From the NCBI RefSeq assembly GCF_009017415.1, contig NC_092403.1, forward strand, positions 3,100,001 through 3,164,000: a stretch of DNA of 64,000 bases, given 5' to 3'. A model generated the notes under the pieces. It was not told the origin of the DNA, searched no databases, and saw only the letters and a list, made by a program, of their open reading frames with translations. Below are positions 1 through 10,690 of this stretch, in pieces (positions within the stretch are counted from its first letter, which is position 1; each line of letters begins with the position of its first letter). The position numbers and the translations under genes are program-made. The DNA comes from Aspergillus flavus (Eukaryota; Ascomycota; Eurotiomycetes; Eurotiales; Aspergillaceae).

Positions 1-421
1 TAAGAGGAGAATCAGGTTTGGCTGGAGTGAGTCTGCAGATTCAATGATCTCCGCTTTACAGAAACGACCTTTAAGAAATGCTGTTCACTAGTACATCACA
101 TCAAAGGCCGCCAGCCGAGGTTACCGAGGTGGAGTGGTATTAACATTGTTGTACATTCCCAGAGTTGAGTAGATGTGCTCAGATGGGTTAAAGAACCCGA
201 TCTCCCAAAGTCATAGTATACTAGTATTTTCATGCAATCATTAAACGCTCCAGTTCGCTATGATCCCAAAAACGCCTCGCCGAAGAACTGAGAAGAGAAA
301 AGAGGGAAAAGGGAAAGGGGAAAGGGGAAAGGGGGAAACCAAAAGGGGAAGAGTCCGCTAGATGTGCCTGATACAAATGAGAAGAAAGGTATTCTGCGCC
401 TGGTCTAATCGTCTACGCCCG
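1..421. other. 3' flank without gene; GGGGAAA-rich tract
   Basis: No coding frame is supported here. A purine-only tract of GGGAAA/GGGGAAA units lies at about 296-350, just past the 3' end of the minus-strand phosphatase gene. The window starts in intergenic DNA. Confidence 0.6.
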
Positions 422-2425
422 TTAAACTCGTCGTTCGGTCACCGTCCAGCGCCGCTTGACATGGGGCTCCTTCGAAGGCCTACTCCCCCATAGACCTCGT
501 TGAGAGAGCGTCCTCTGTGGCAGCTGTGGCGTCCAATCTGACGACTCTTCCGACTTCTTGCCGGAGTGGTGGTCATTGTTGCTAGTCCCATTGGACCCCG
601 ACCAGGGATCACCGAAGTTGGGGATGATATCGTCCGCCGTGTCCCCTGCCGAGATCGAGTTAGAGCCCCACAGACCGCTGGGACCGCGAGGAGCGGTGGA
701 AGGTCGTGAAAATGTCCACGAACCGGTGCCCGGTCCAGACACAGCAGAAGGACCGATCACGAACCCGCCTTGTGGTAAAGACGGGCGGGTCGAGAATCGA
801 GGACGGTATGCGGACGATGGAGAACTTAAACTACTGGGCGACGAAAGGACGGATGTCGACAGGTTCGTGACCGGCCGTAAATGATCGGTCGACGCCACCA
901 GCTGTAGCTTGTAATCGCGTAACTCGACCTGATCGTTTCCGGGACGATACGGCGCTACAGGTCCGCCGATCGTGTCTGCTTTCTCGGTGACAGCCACCCG
1001 GTCCTTCGGGACTGCCAGCGTGAGGGACGCCGTATTGATGTCCACAAGCGCAGGCTCGCCGGTGATGGCTCCGATGAGTGCATTGCAGCCTGCCCCATGA
1101 GTGACGATTACCAAGATCGTGTCGGTGGGCTCGTCCTCGTCGTCCGGGATCTTCGACTCCTCTGCGCTCTCGGACACGGATAGTTGCGAATGACGCCGAC
1201 GCCGACCGGAGGGAAGGGATGCATCGTGCTCCTGATACCAGCGGACCATCCGCTCCAGTCCGGTATGAAAGCGCGTGTGCATCGTACTCCATTCTTCGCC
1301 GTACTCACCCCCATTTCCCCAATTCGGCGGGTCTCGCATGCTATCCCACGGATAGTCGATTCTCACACAAGCATCCCGAGCGTGCGTGACATAACCGGTG
1401 GGGATCGGATCGGACGGCGAGATGGCATAGCTCGGCGTCGGGGGCATGTACGCCCCATCGGGGATGGGCGGGAGGTTGGTGTTGATTTTGCTGAGCAACC
1501 TCCGGGTGCGTGGGGTGTCTGCGGACCGCAGGGTGTCACAACTGCCGGCCCGATTTCTCTGTCCCTCCCGACGCTCGTTTGACGTGTACACGGAATAGAC
1601 CTTGCGATCCTCCTCTTCAATAGGGGGAGACAGGGGTTTGTTGCCAAGGCTGCCCCAGCCACCCGGGAAAAAGCCCGTGGCAGGTTTAGTATCGGCTTCC
1701 GGTACGATGCTGTCGCGTCGTAATAGTTCGGCCTTGGCGGCAGCGATCAGCCTCTCTGACTTAGGGGGCGGGGTAATTTCCTCGAAATAGTCTGGACATA
1801 GCCATTCGCCGAGAAAGGCGTCAACACGTAGAAGAGATCGCTGATCACCGGGAGCTGCAGGGGCACTGGTGATTGCGCCAGTGGTCGGCTCCTGTGCTGG
1901 AGACATGACGGGGGCGGACAGGAACCCATTCGGCTGACTCCAACCCGGGCCTGGGCCTGTGCTATCGGGATAGTGCTGGCTTATCCCGGAACCGACAGCG
2001 ATCGAGGTCTGTAGACACCGAAGATAGGGGGAGGAATGGATAACAATTCGACGCTTTCGCTTGGAAGGATGTGGGCGAAACGATGGCAACGTCTCGCCAT
2101 CTGTTTGCTCGGGAAGGATATCGTTGTCCAGAGACTTTAAAACATTGCCGATACGGGCCCCCAGAGCACGGGACTGAAGCCAACCGCCATAAGAAAGCGG
2201 AGGGTCGTAGGGAGTTGGAGACGTCAGATGCCAGTTCTTATCGGCAGCATCTAAACGGGCACCATGTCTAGTACATCACTACCGGTCAGCAAGTTCCGTT
2301 AACATAGAAAGAAAGAGGAGAGAAAGAAAAGAACAGAAAATGGAAAAACACCAGTTCGTAACGGAAAGGCCCAAAGTCTTTGAGACATACCTCGCAATAA
2401 CGATCGCGGCGGGGGCTTTCCCCAT
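422..2425 (-). CDS. Histidine phosphatase (phosphoglycerate mutase-like) family protein
   Basis: Two exons on the minus strand, 2425..2391 and 2267..422, joined across a 123-nt intron (donor GTATGT), give 626 residues. The join rebuilds the family's catalytic RHG motif: codons for M-G-K-A-P-A-A-I-V-I-A precede a split Arg codon followed by His-Gly (residues 12-14). A second core signature, SPYLRCLQT, lies near residue 91, and the second catalytic histidine fits VTHGAGCNAL near residue 400. The roughly 300 residues between these blocks and the Ser/Pro-rich tail after residue 430 are low-complexity and probably disordered, as in other long fungal members. The ATG at 2425 is chosen because it opens the exon that supplies the first half of the RHG motif. 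Substrate is unknown; members act on phosphosugars or phosphoproteins. Probably cytosolic, since no signal peptide or membrane segment is seen. Confidence 0.85.
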
Positions 2426-3930
2426 AGTGTGGAAGTGCGGGATGTCAAAAGTAGAGAGTTTCTAAACCCGACCGAAGAATGAGATGAAGCGAGCGAAAAT
2501 AGAAGAAGTGAGAGAGAGGAAAATGTAGGTATGCTGGCAACTGAAGCGACTGGAGAGCCAAGTCAAGGCAACAGTGGCGTAGTGACTCGTTGGATGTTTC
2601 GAACCTCCGGCGGGGTAAATAGGGGAAGAATGAGGACGGATCAATAGACGTCTATAACCGCTTCACGAGATGCGCCTCGAAAGTGTTGTATATATTGTTT
2701 GTGAAGGGAGGAAACAACAAATACGAGAGATCAGCGAATGCAAGGAGTTGAAGAAGACATGCTGCAGACAAAGCATATCCTATTAGGGATTGTATTGTTT
2801 GCTTTCCCTGTCACGCCCCGTCCGCCTGCACGGGGTTTGACTTTTTTTTTTTTTTGTCCTTTTTTGTTTCTTTCTTTGACAGCCAGCATGTGATTTGGGT
2901 TAGGTAACCGGATGAGGTCATCGGGGATCGTCATAATCTCACCCGATTGGGATGGCTATGCACTTTAATGTTCCTTTAATGTCGTGGTTACATAAGATTC
3001 AGAGTGCACAACTCGTCTTCGGCTGACTTATCAACCCCAAAGGCGGATAGAATTGTCTCTGGGTGGCTCTAAGAGCCGGGGATGCATCCGTTAGGTGCAT
3101 TTGGGGTCTCTCCTAGTAGATAATCCTCTAACCTTAATTCTCATCTGCAAGCATTCCTAGAGCCGGGGTGCGGGGGTTTTCTTGCAGGAATATTATGTAC
3201 TCCGTACTGTATAACAACAGGTACCTTAGGCGTAGATCACGTGTCGGGCATGCATCGCGCATCATGTGCCACAACAGACTGGACTTGGGGATCATTGAAC
3301 CATTCAATGAATTCATAATGAGCTATAGTCTTAGTTATGAGAGATAGTTTCCTGGTTAACTAATCATAACGATATCCTGTCTCATGAGGACTCTGACAAG
3401 CATGATAAACGAGTTGGGCTAATCAGAGAAAGATATATATGTGTGTACACCATGGCTGTAACAAGCAGGTTCTTATTGTTAGGTAAGACTCACAATTTCT
3501 ACTTACTAGAACAACACCGTTTTACAATGCCTTTAGAGCCTTCCTTATTAAACCTTCTAATCTAGTTTTCGCAACTACCGTGTCTTATCAATCAGGTTGG
3601 AATCAATTCCGAGCCATGTTCCGTCGGGACGCGAACATTGAATCCGACGGGAATCGAGCGGATCCACAATGCGCAACAAATGACGAGAGCGCAAAGATCA
3701 AGTCACTTATTGTAAAACCTGACTAAACATGCTCGCTAGTTAGTATCAAGCAAGGCCGGGGAGAAATTTTAGTAGATATCGCTAATGCGTTCAGGGGCCG
3801 TTCTCCATGGATTGTCCCGATCATGGAAGATATAAAGGGCGTCATCCTCGACTAGCTGGACTTTGTTTCCCTTTGAATCTCCATCGAGGGACTAATATAC
3901 CGAGACGTTACGGAAACCGCTGGAATCAAG
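2426..3930. other. Intergenic region between two divergent genes
   Basis: Promoter region for the minus-strand phosphatase and the plus-strand MFS carrier. It holds short homopolymer runs (T-run near 2840-2855) and no frame with convincing codon structure or motifs. The small frames at 2462-2644, 2731-2934 and 3134-3316 look accidental. Confidence 0.5.
3831..3837 (+). promoter_or_regulatory. TATA box of the MFS carrier gene
   Basis: TATAAAG lies about 94 bases before the ATG at 3931, a usual fungal spacing when the transcription start is 30-60 nt downstream of the TATA element. Confidence 0.5.
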
Positions 3931-5566
3931 ATGATGGAGTCTGATATGTACGATGCAACACCGTCTCCATCCGCGTCGAGATCCGACGTAAGCCGCAATG
4001 AGTTGAATGGGAAACTGCCGGACGACCCCAATGATGATCCCGAAGCACTGACGCGCACTGACACTACTCTGTCCGCCGTGGTACCGCCGAAGGAGCTGTG
4101 GCGGGAGATTCTCTTCGTCGTGGTGGTCTGCATGGCTCAATTCATGACGCAGGCGGGCCTGTGCATCTCGATCGCCCCGGTATATATCATCGGCAGGAGC
4201 TTTCAGACGTCCACCCCCGGCGAGTTGAGTTGGTTTGCGGCGGCATACAGTTTGACGGTTGGCACCTTCATCCTGGTCTGCGGTCGGCTCGGCGACGTCT
4301 TGGGCCATCGATTGATGTTCATTATCGGCTTCGCTTGGTTCGGTCTGTGGTCGTTGCTGGCGGGCTTCAGTGTCTGGTCGAATCAGGTCTTCTTTGACTG
4401 CTGCCGCGCTTTACAAGGAATGGGACCGGCCATGTTGCTCCCGAATGCGATCGCCATCCTCGGGCGCGCATACCCACCGGGCTTGCGCAAAGAGATGATC
4501 TTTAGCTTCTTTGGGGCCACCGCGCCGAGCGGCTTCATCATTGGGGGAGTGTTCTCCTCGATCTTGGCACAAATGACGTGGTGGCCGTGGGCGTACTGGG
4601 TCCAGGGCATGGTGTGCTTTGCCTTTGCTGTGCTGGGTGTTTTGGTCATTCCGCACACGTCGCGACCTCATTTCCAGAAGGACCTTCCGATTTGGGTGCG
4701 ACTGGATCTGCTAGGAGCAGCGGCCGGTATCATCGCCCTCGTACTGATCAATTTTGCTTGGAACCAGGCCGCGTTGGTCGGATGGGCCACCCCGTACACC
4801 TACGTGCTGCTCATAGTTGGCTTTATCATCTTCGGCGGCTTCCTTTGGATCGAACGCATTGCCCAATGTCCGCTGCTGCCAAGTGCAGTCTTTACCGGTG
4901 ACCTAGCATGGGTGCTGGGATGTATCGCCGCTGGGTGGTCCAGCTTTGGCATCATTATCTACTACTTTTACCAATTTATGGAGGAAATCAAGGGTAACTC
5001 TCCGTTACTAGCCACAGCCAAATGGGTTGCCGCGGCTCCGTCTGGTGCTATAGCGGCTCTGCTGACAGGATTCCTGCTCGGCCGACTGCCCCCTAGTGTC
5101 ATCATGTTTTGCGCGATGGTCTTCTTTACGGCCGGTCTGTCCGTCTTTGCAACGGTCCCCGTGGACCAGACCTACTGGGCTCAGGCATTTGTAGCTAGCC
5201 TTATCACGTCATGGGGCATGTAAGTTGATTGTCTCTCCTAGCCCAAAGTTCACCGCTTTAACAAGTTGCGACAGGGATATGTCCTTCCCATCCGGCACCC
5301 TCATCCTCAGCAATTCAATGCCCCACCACCATCAAGGCCTCGCCGCATCCCTCGTGACCACCACGGTCAACTACTCCATCTCCCTCGGACTAGGATTTGC
5401 CGGGACCGTGGAGTCGAATGTGAACGATGGTGGACGCAATGTCCTCCGGGGCTATCGAGGAGCTCTTTACTTGGGTATTGGCTTTGCGGGGTTGGGTCTC
5501 GTGGTCTCGATTTTGTTCATGTTTGTATCTTGGAGGCGTTCTCAGGCGTCGCACAAGTCTGGATGA
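3931..5566 (+). CDS. MFS transporter, drug:H+ antiporter / aminotriazole-resistance (Atr1) type
   Basis: Two exons, 3931..5219 and 5275..5566, join across a 55-nt intron (GTAAGT...ACAG) to give 526 residues. The junction forms W-G-M-D-M-S-F-P-S-G-T, the usual sequence of the Atr1-like clade of MFS exporters. About 50 hydrophilic N-terminal residues precede the first membrane helix. The loop between helices 2 and 3 carries GRLGDVLGHR, a clear MFS motif A. Further hydrophobic blocks fit 12-14 transmembrane helices. Family members export toxic small molecules, or in some cases borate or aminotriazole, at the plasma membrane; the real substrate cannot be read from sequence. It lies 212 bp before a co-oriented FAD oxidoreductase, which may or may not be functionally linked. 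A second in-frame ATG at 3934 is an alternative start. Confidence 0.85.
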
Positions 5567-5616
5567 GTCTGGCAATAAATCGAGAATTCGTAGACTAGGA
5601 GGCAATGTGTATACGT

Positions 5617-5634
5617 ATCTAATCTAATCTAATC
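5617..5634. repeat. Short pentanucleotide repeat (TAATC-like)
   Basis: About 3.5 copies of a 5-bp unit (ATCTA/TAATC phase) in the 3' flank of the MFS gene. Confidence 0.6.
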
Positions 5635-5778
5635 TCGAGGATGAGGTCATTACCCGTGCATTGACTTTCCGAGTGGGGAAAAAGTCCCGATCAACACCAC
5701 AACAGGCACCCGCATTTCAAGGGTACTTCACTCAGCATCTCCTTTCTGAACACCTATGTTGTGCTTCAGGATAGCACC

Positions 5779-7338
5779 ATGGAAGCTCACAATATAGCTG
5801 TCGCCACCATCGCGGCACAAGTTCACCAATTCCACAAAAACCAACAACCCTTCCGCATTTACCATGGCTCCACGAACAGCACGCGACAATCGCAACATAG
5901 CGCGGCCAACACCATTAACACCGCGAATCTGAACCATGTCCTGGCTGTTGACACAGACCGCAAGACAGTTCTGGTCGAGCCTAACGTCCCCATGGACGAA
6001 CTCGTCAAGGCCACCCTCCCTCACGGCCTTATCCCGCTGGTCGTGATGGAATTCCCCGGTATCACCGCAGGCGGCGGCTTCTCCGGAACGTCCGGCGAGA
6101 GCAGCTCCTTTCGACACGGATTCTTCGATGCGACGGTGAACCGGATCGAGCTCGTCCTAGCTAACGGCGACATTCGTACAGCTTCCCAAAAGGCTCCCGA
6201 CGAGAAGGAACTCTTCTGGGCTGCGGCCTCATCCTTTGGAACTCTCGGTGTCGTAACTATGCTCGAGATCCAATGTCGCGAAGCAAAACCCTACGTCGAA
6301 CTAACCTACCACTCCACCTCCAGCATGTCCCAAGCGATGACAGTCTTCCGTGAGGCCACTGCATCCCCCAAAACCGAATACCTGGACGGCATCATCTACG
6401 CCCCAGACCACATCGTCGTCTGCGCCGGTCGCCTGGTCGACCTGCCCTCAAATCAAACCCCCATCCAACGCTTCGTACGCGCCCAAGACCCCTGGTTTTA
6501 TATCCATGCGCAGCGCCAAACTCGAAAAATCCATCGCCCGAACGCCGAACCCCCCGCCTCGGTCACCTACTACGTCCCCATCCAAGATTACCTCTTCCGG
6601 TACGACCGCGGTGCATTCTGGACGGGTCGTTATGCCTTCAGTTACTTCGTCACGCCTTTTAATCGTATCACCCGGTATATCCTCGATACCTTTATGCACA
6701 CCCGAGTCATGTACCACGCCTTACACGAGAGCGGGCTCTCGAAACAACACATCATCCAAGACGTGGCGGTGCCGTACAAAGCGACAGGAGAGTTTCTCAC
6801 CTGGCTCGATAACAAAGAGACCTTCGGCGCGTATCCGATCTGGTTGTGTCCGCTGCATCATTCGCAGGGGATCATGGCTCGCGGCGCCGAGGCGGGACCG
6901 CATCAATCTCAGAAGGAAGAGGACCCTGAGGATGACGGGGACTGTCTGATGAACTTTGGGCTGTGGGCGCCGTCCCCCCATGCGTCGGATACGGGAGCGT
7001 TCATTGCGCAGAATCGGCGGCTGGAACACAAGGTCAGGGAGTTGGGCGGGAAGAAGTGGCTGTATGCCCATGCGTACTATACAGAGGAGGAGTTTTGGTC
7101 GATCTATGATCGGAAACGCTATGATGCGTTGCGGGAGAAGTATCATGCGGCGCATTTGCCGGATTTGTATCAGAAGGTGCGGGTTAATTTGAGTCCCAAA
7201 AGCGATGGGGCCACCGAGGGATGGATCGGGTGGGCGAAGAGGATGGCGTGGGAGACGTGGCCGGTGTGTGGGTTGTACGGAGTATATAAGGCTTGGAGAG
7301 GAGGTGACTACTATCTGATCAAAAGCAAGAAGGACTGA
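5779..7338 (+). CDS. FAD-binding (PCMH) oxidoreductase, DHCR24 / delta(24)-sterol reductase-like
   Basis: A single uninterrupted frame of 519 residues from the ATG at 5779; an upstream in-frame stretch from 5761 lacks an ATG. Residues around 60-140 form a VAO/PCMH-type FAD fold: a VDTDRKTVLVEPNV block, then PGITAGGGFSGTSGESSSF, the Gly-rich FAD loop typical of DHCR24/DIMINUTO relatives. LVLANGDI and SSFGTLGVVTMLEI complete the fold. The C-terminal half contains W-x-P-type blocks (IWLCPL, LWAPSP) shared with DHCR24 homologues. DHCR24 reduces the C24 double bond of sterols with NADPH. Ergosterol-making fungi do not need that step in the main pathway, so this paralogue may act on a different sterol or terpenoid, which is inference. 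The plant and animal enzymes have an N-terminal membrane anchor; none is obvious here. Confidence 0.82.
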   Translation: MEAHNIAVATIAAQVHQFHKNQQPFRIYHGSTNSTRQSQHSAANTINTANLNHVLAVDTDRKTVLVEPNVPMDELVKATLPHGLIPLVVMEFPGITAGGGFSGTSGESSSFRHGFFDATVNRIELVLANGDIRTASQKAPDEKELFWAAASSFGTLGVVTMLEIQCREAKPYVELTYHSTSSMSQAMTVFREATASPKTEYLDGIIYAPDHIVVCAGRLVDLPSNQTPIQRFVRAQDPWFYIHAQRQTRKIHRPNAEPPASVTYYVPIQDYLFRYDRGAFWTGRYAFSYFVTPFNRITRYILDTFMHTRVMYHALHESGLSKQHIIQDVAVPYKATGEFLTWLDNKETFGAYPIWLCPLHHSQGIMARGAEAGPHQSQKEEDPEDDGDCLMNFGLWAPSPHASDTGAFIAQNRRLEHKVRELGGKKWLYAHAYYTEEEFWSIYDRKRYDALREKYHAAHLPDLYQKVRVNLSPKSDGATEGWIGWAKRMAWETWPVCGLYGVYKAWRGGDYYLIKSKKD

Positions 7339-7539
7339 GGTGGGAAGTACTGCTTTTACTTCCCGCTATCTGAAAGTTGATTTTAAACTAGTCTTACATG
7401 GCCATATACCGGGTGGCTAGCATTGAAGCCAGGACAGGAATTGTAAGGACATCAATGGTATCATAATATATCACATCGCGCTGTTCATGGAAAGAGCTAG
7501 GGAGCTTAGTCGCGCGAGACTCCGTATGGGCTCCTCAAA

Positions 7540-9634
7540 TTACTGCACGCCCACTGGCCGTGCCCCCGACAGGTTCACGACGCGACCTCCGCCGGCCGCT
7601 GCCAGACTACCACCAGCCACGGGCGGCGGAGGTTGGACCCAACCAGGGACCCGGTCATCCTCCGATTCGCGGGCGGAGATAGTCTGCCAGACATTCGGAA
7701 AGCCGGTCGGCAAGGCGCCACGCAGGCGTGCACCGGGAATGGCGAACCGAGGGTTCTTGTGGGTTAAGTAGCCGCGCATTAGTCCCTGGGTGAGGAGAGA
7801 CGCTAGGATGGATTCAAGCTCTCGCATCATGGGCGTTGGCTTTCCTTGCTCAGTTTCTGAGTCTAACTCGACCCGGTGGGTGTATGGATCTAGTTCATAT
7901 TGAGAGTAGTCGGCGTCGGGCTGTCCGTCCACCAAGACTCCTGGTGGATTGGACTGCCACTGTCCCATGTCGTCAAAACATCCGTCCGGCGTGAGAAAGT
8001 CTTCATATTTGGACAATAATTCTGGGTCAGGCTTGGACTGCGGACCGTCAACCTCGTCAACTCCCCCGAAATCGTGATCGGGTAGTTTATACACCAGTTG
8101 CGATCCGAACTCGTTCTGCCCGGCCTGTGCGTCACGGTTTTGACCGGACGGATCAAAGCCGAGAGAGCCATGCAAGGACTGCGCATGTTGTGATTGGAGC
8201 CATCGCACTGCAGTTTCGAGTTTGTGGAGGTACAGGAAAGGAGGAGGTCCGCGCTGGGCGGAGCCTTGGGGTTCCCCATGAAAGCCGCCGTGGATGAATA
8301 CTTTTCGCGCAAGCGCACGCCATACGATGATTTCGCACCGATTGCGCAGGGCAAGGAGAATGCCCTTCTGTGCAAACCATTCCGTGGCCGGTGAGTCCAG
8401 CGCAAGATGCTCTCGGAAGGCAATGTAATCACCGCGAACGATGAGTCGACAGATCGGAACAAATTTGTCGGCTAGCCCCTCTGATTCCGGCCGTTGTAGC
8501 AACTCTAATGAAGGAAAGCGACCCATGATGATGTTACATGGTATCAGGTACGTCAGGATGACTCGCTTTTGGCTGAGCGCCTGGCGATGGCATTGGTCGT
8601 AGGCGGATTGAAGGGCGATCTGGGCGGGGTAAAAGAGATTGTTGGAAAAAAGATATCGTCCGAGGTAGTAAAGGTAGGTCACTCTTTGGGAAGCGGGGAA
8701 GTATTTCAGCGGCGGGGACTGGGCGCTGATACTAGAAAACATCTGTTCTGCATTTCGGAGTTTCCCGCACTGGAGTCATCTGCGTCAGTTCCTAGGAGCG
8801 GTCGAAGAGGTCTCAATCTGGACCGTACCTGGAAAAGCAACTTCAGGCACAGGTTGGCCATGAGATAGATGCCCACCCGCTTGCCCTCGGGCTTGCCATG
8901 AACCCCCGGGGTTCCGCTGCGATCCGTGAGGCACTTGATGAACGCTTCCCGGACGACATTCGCGGATTTCTCGACTAATGTCACTTTCTCAATGCTCTCG
9001 TCCTGATCAGAGCGACCCTCCATTCTCAACAAATGTGCGATCAATTCGGGGCGGCGATCGAGGCCCATGGCCAGCTTCGCGAGGACTTTGGAAAGGTACA
9101 GGACGGTGGGTAGCACGATCACACCGTATTGACTGTCACCGAGTGCAAGAACAGACTGGCTATGGGCGGGGACGACCGCAGAAACAATCAGTAACCGGCC
9201 AGGACGACAGGAGCCCAGCGTTACTTCCGATGGCGGTGATATACCATAGAGAGTAATGCTGCGATTCAGGTGAAGGATGCATCCAGAAGGACTTACTTCA
9301 CCAGCCCTTTCAGCAGGTTGTAGGTTTCGAGCAGGTTGTCGACGTTCACGTCGCGGAGAAATGTGAAATACAGCTTCATGAAGGTCGGAAACGCGGTCCA
9401 TGAGCTGCCATTCCTGGTGCGCGGGACGAGCCCTTCGCATCGGCGCAGGAGATCAGCCTCTTTCGGTCCATTGGGATATTGCTGCCGTAACTCCTCGACC
9501 ATCTGTCGGTAAATGTCGGACAACGGAGGTTCGATTTGTAGGAAATCTTGGAGCTTCGAGCCGTCGCGATTCCCAATAATCTCTGAGATCCCCGACAAGA
9601 ATTTGTCAAGGACCGGAGCGCCTTGCATGGCCAT
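7540..9634 (-). CDS. PCI-domain protein, Csn12/Thp1 (PCID2) family
   Basis: Three exons on the minus strand, 9634..9297, 9159..8829 and 8769..7540 (introns of 137 and 59 nt), total 632 residues. Frame and sequence run smoothly across both joins: ...LLETYNLLKGLVN/QSVLALG and KLLFQ/CGKLRNAEQMF. The middle (about 100-430) is made of TPR-like and PCI helices typical of the Csn12/Thp1 family (YFPASQRVTYLYYLGRYLF, then IPCNIIMGRFPSLELLQR). Relatives work in the TREX-2 mRNA export complex (Thp1, PCID2) or associate with the COP9 signalosome (Csn12); which applies here is not decidable. The C-terminal part has an acidic, low-complexity insert of about 100 residues ahead of a terminal winged-helix-like block (ESILASLLTQGLMRGYLTHK), making it longer than the usual 420-480 residues. 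A TGA precedes the ATG in frame, supporting the start. Confidence 0.82.
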
Positions 9635-10690
9635 ATTGGTGAATGGGTTCTTGGGAGATGGTTGGCGTCAAGGAATGAAAGCTGGTGGGCGAATGAAGAT
9701 CGTCATGGGCGTGGAGTTCGCACGACGCGTGGAGGAAAAGGTTTTAGCGATAGTTGCACATGGTTATCGAAATCCAATATTTAGAGTGCGCGTATAAACA
9801 ACAACGGTGACAAGGTGGAATTGGCCCGTGGAGGTCGAGGTCGACACAATTGAGGATCACATTATCGCTGGAAGTTCTGGCGGATGCCATGCTTGACCGC
9901 CCTAGACCCAATCGGGAACAGGTCACGTTTTGGGCAGAATATCCACGTCTCTTGTGTTTACAGAGTATGTTCCGTATTGTCAAGTATCATTAACACACAC
10001 ACACACACACACTCAGTTACGACTTAGTATTCCCACGGATTGATCGCATCTCCAGTAAGAAGTCGGTGATGTTGACTAGTTGGACTGGGTTGATCATGAT
10101 CCGTCAATCAATGAAGATCAGTCGCCTCCAATGACGTTCCGACATGGGATTCCACACCAGGATATCCTAACATTTTGAATTTCCATATGAAAAAGGCTGG
10201 ACTCCAGGACAGATGAAATAGTAACTCGTCAGTACGACTCGGGACGGAAACTGGTTCGAAGACGGAGCTAACGGGAACAGGCAACTCCCGATAAGATAAG
10301 ATGCACCTGGGAAGGGATGATGCCTGAGAAAACAGGATGGAAATGGGGAGAGACGGGATGTGATGGCATGAGAGAGGAACATAACGTAATGGAGGCAGCA
10401 TGGATTCTGACCAGATCTCTCCCGCATGATGAAACCATTGGTTCTTCTTGCGTGGCCTTCTCCTTTTCACATGCATTGAAAAGAAAACGACCTTCCGACC
10501 AGTGATCCACCCACTACGTCATGGTTTTGCATCTTGCTGCCATTGAAAAAGCGCCTCGATTCTCTCCTCTCGTCGTCTTTCTTTGACACACACAAACTAT
10601 CGAAAATAAACTGATACACAACCGTTTCTTACTTTTCCCTTTTGTATCAATTGACTGGCTAGTTTCGGTGAATCCTCAAAGACAGCCACC
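9635..10690. other. Shared upstream region with (AC)n microsatellite
   Basis: Divergent promoter region between the Csn12-like gene and the flavin monooxygenase. It contains an (AC)10 microsatellite at about 9993-10012. No supported gene; overlapping small frames at 10108-10510 run on both strands without motifs. Confidence 0.5.
9993..10012. repeat. (AC)n dinucleotide microsatellite
   Basis: Ten uninterrupted AC units in the divergent intergenic region. Confidence 0.9.

Noticed and set aside
831..1292. 153-codon frame opposite part of the phosphatase exon
   Set aside because: Shadow frame on the same strand as the phosphatase, whose RHG and SPYLRC motifs identify the true frame.
2570..2610. 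Sequence resembling a reverse tRNA box B (TTCGAACC)
   Set aside because: No matching acceptor, D or anticodon stems around it.
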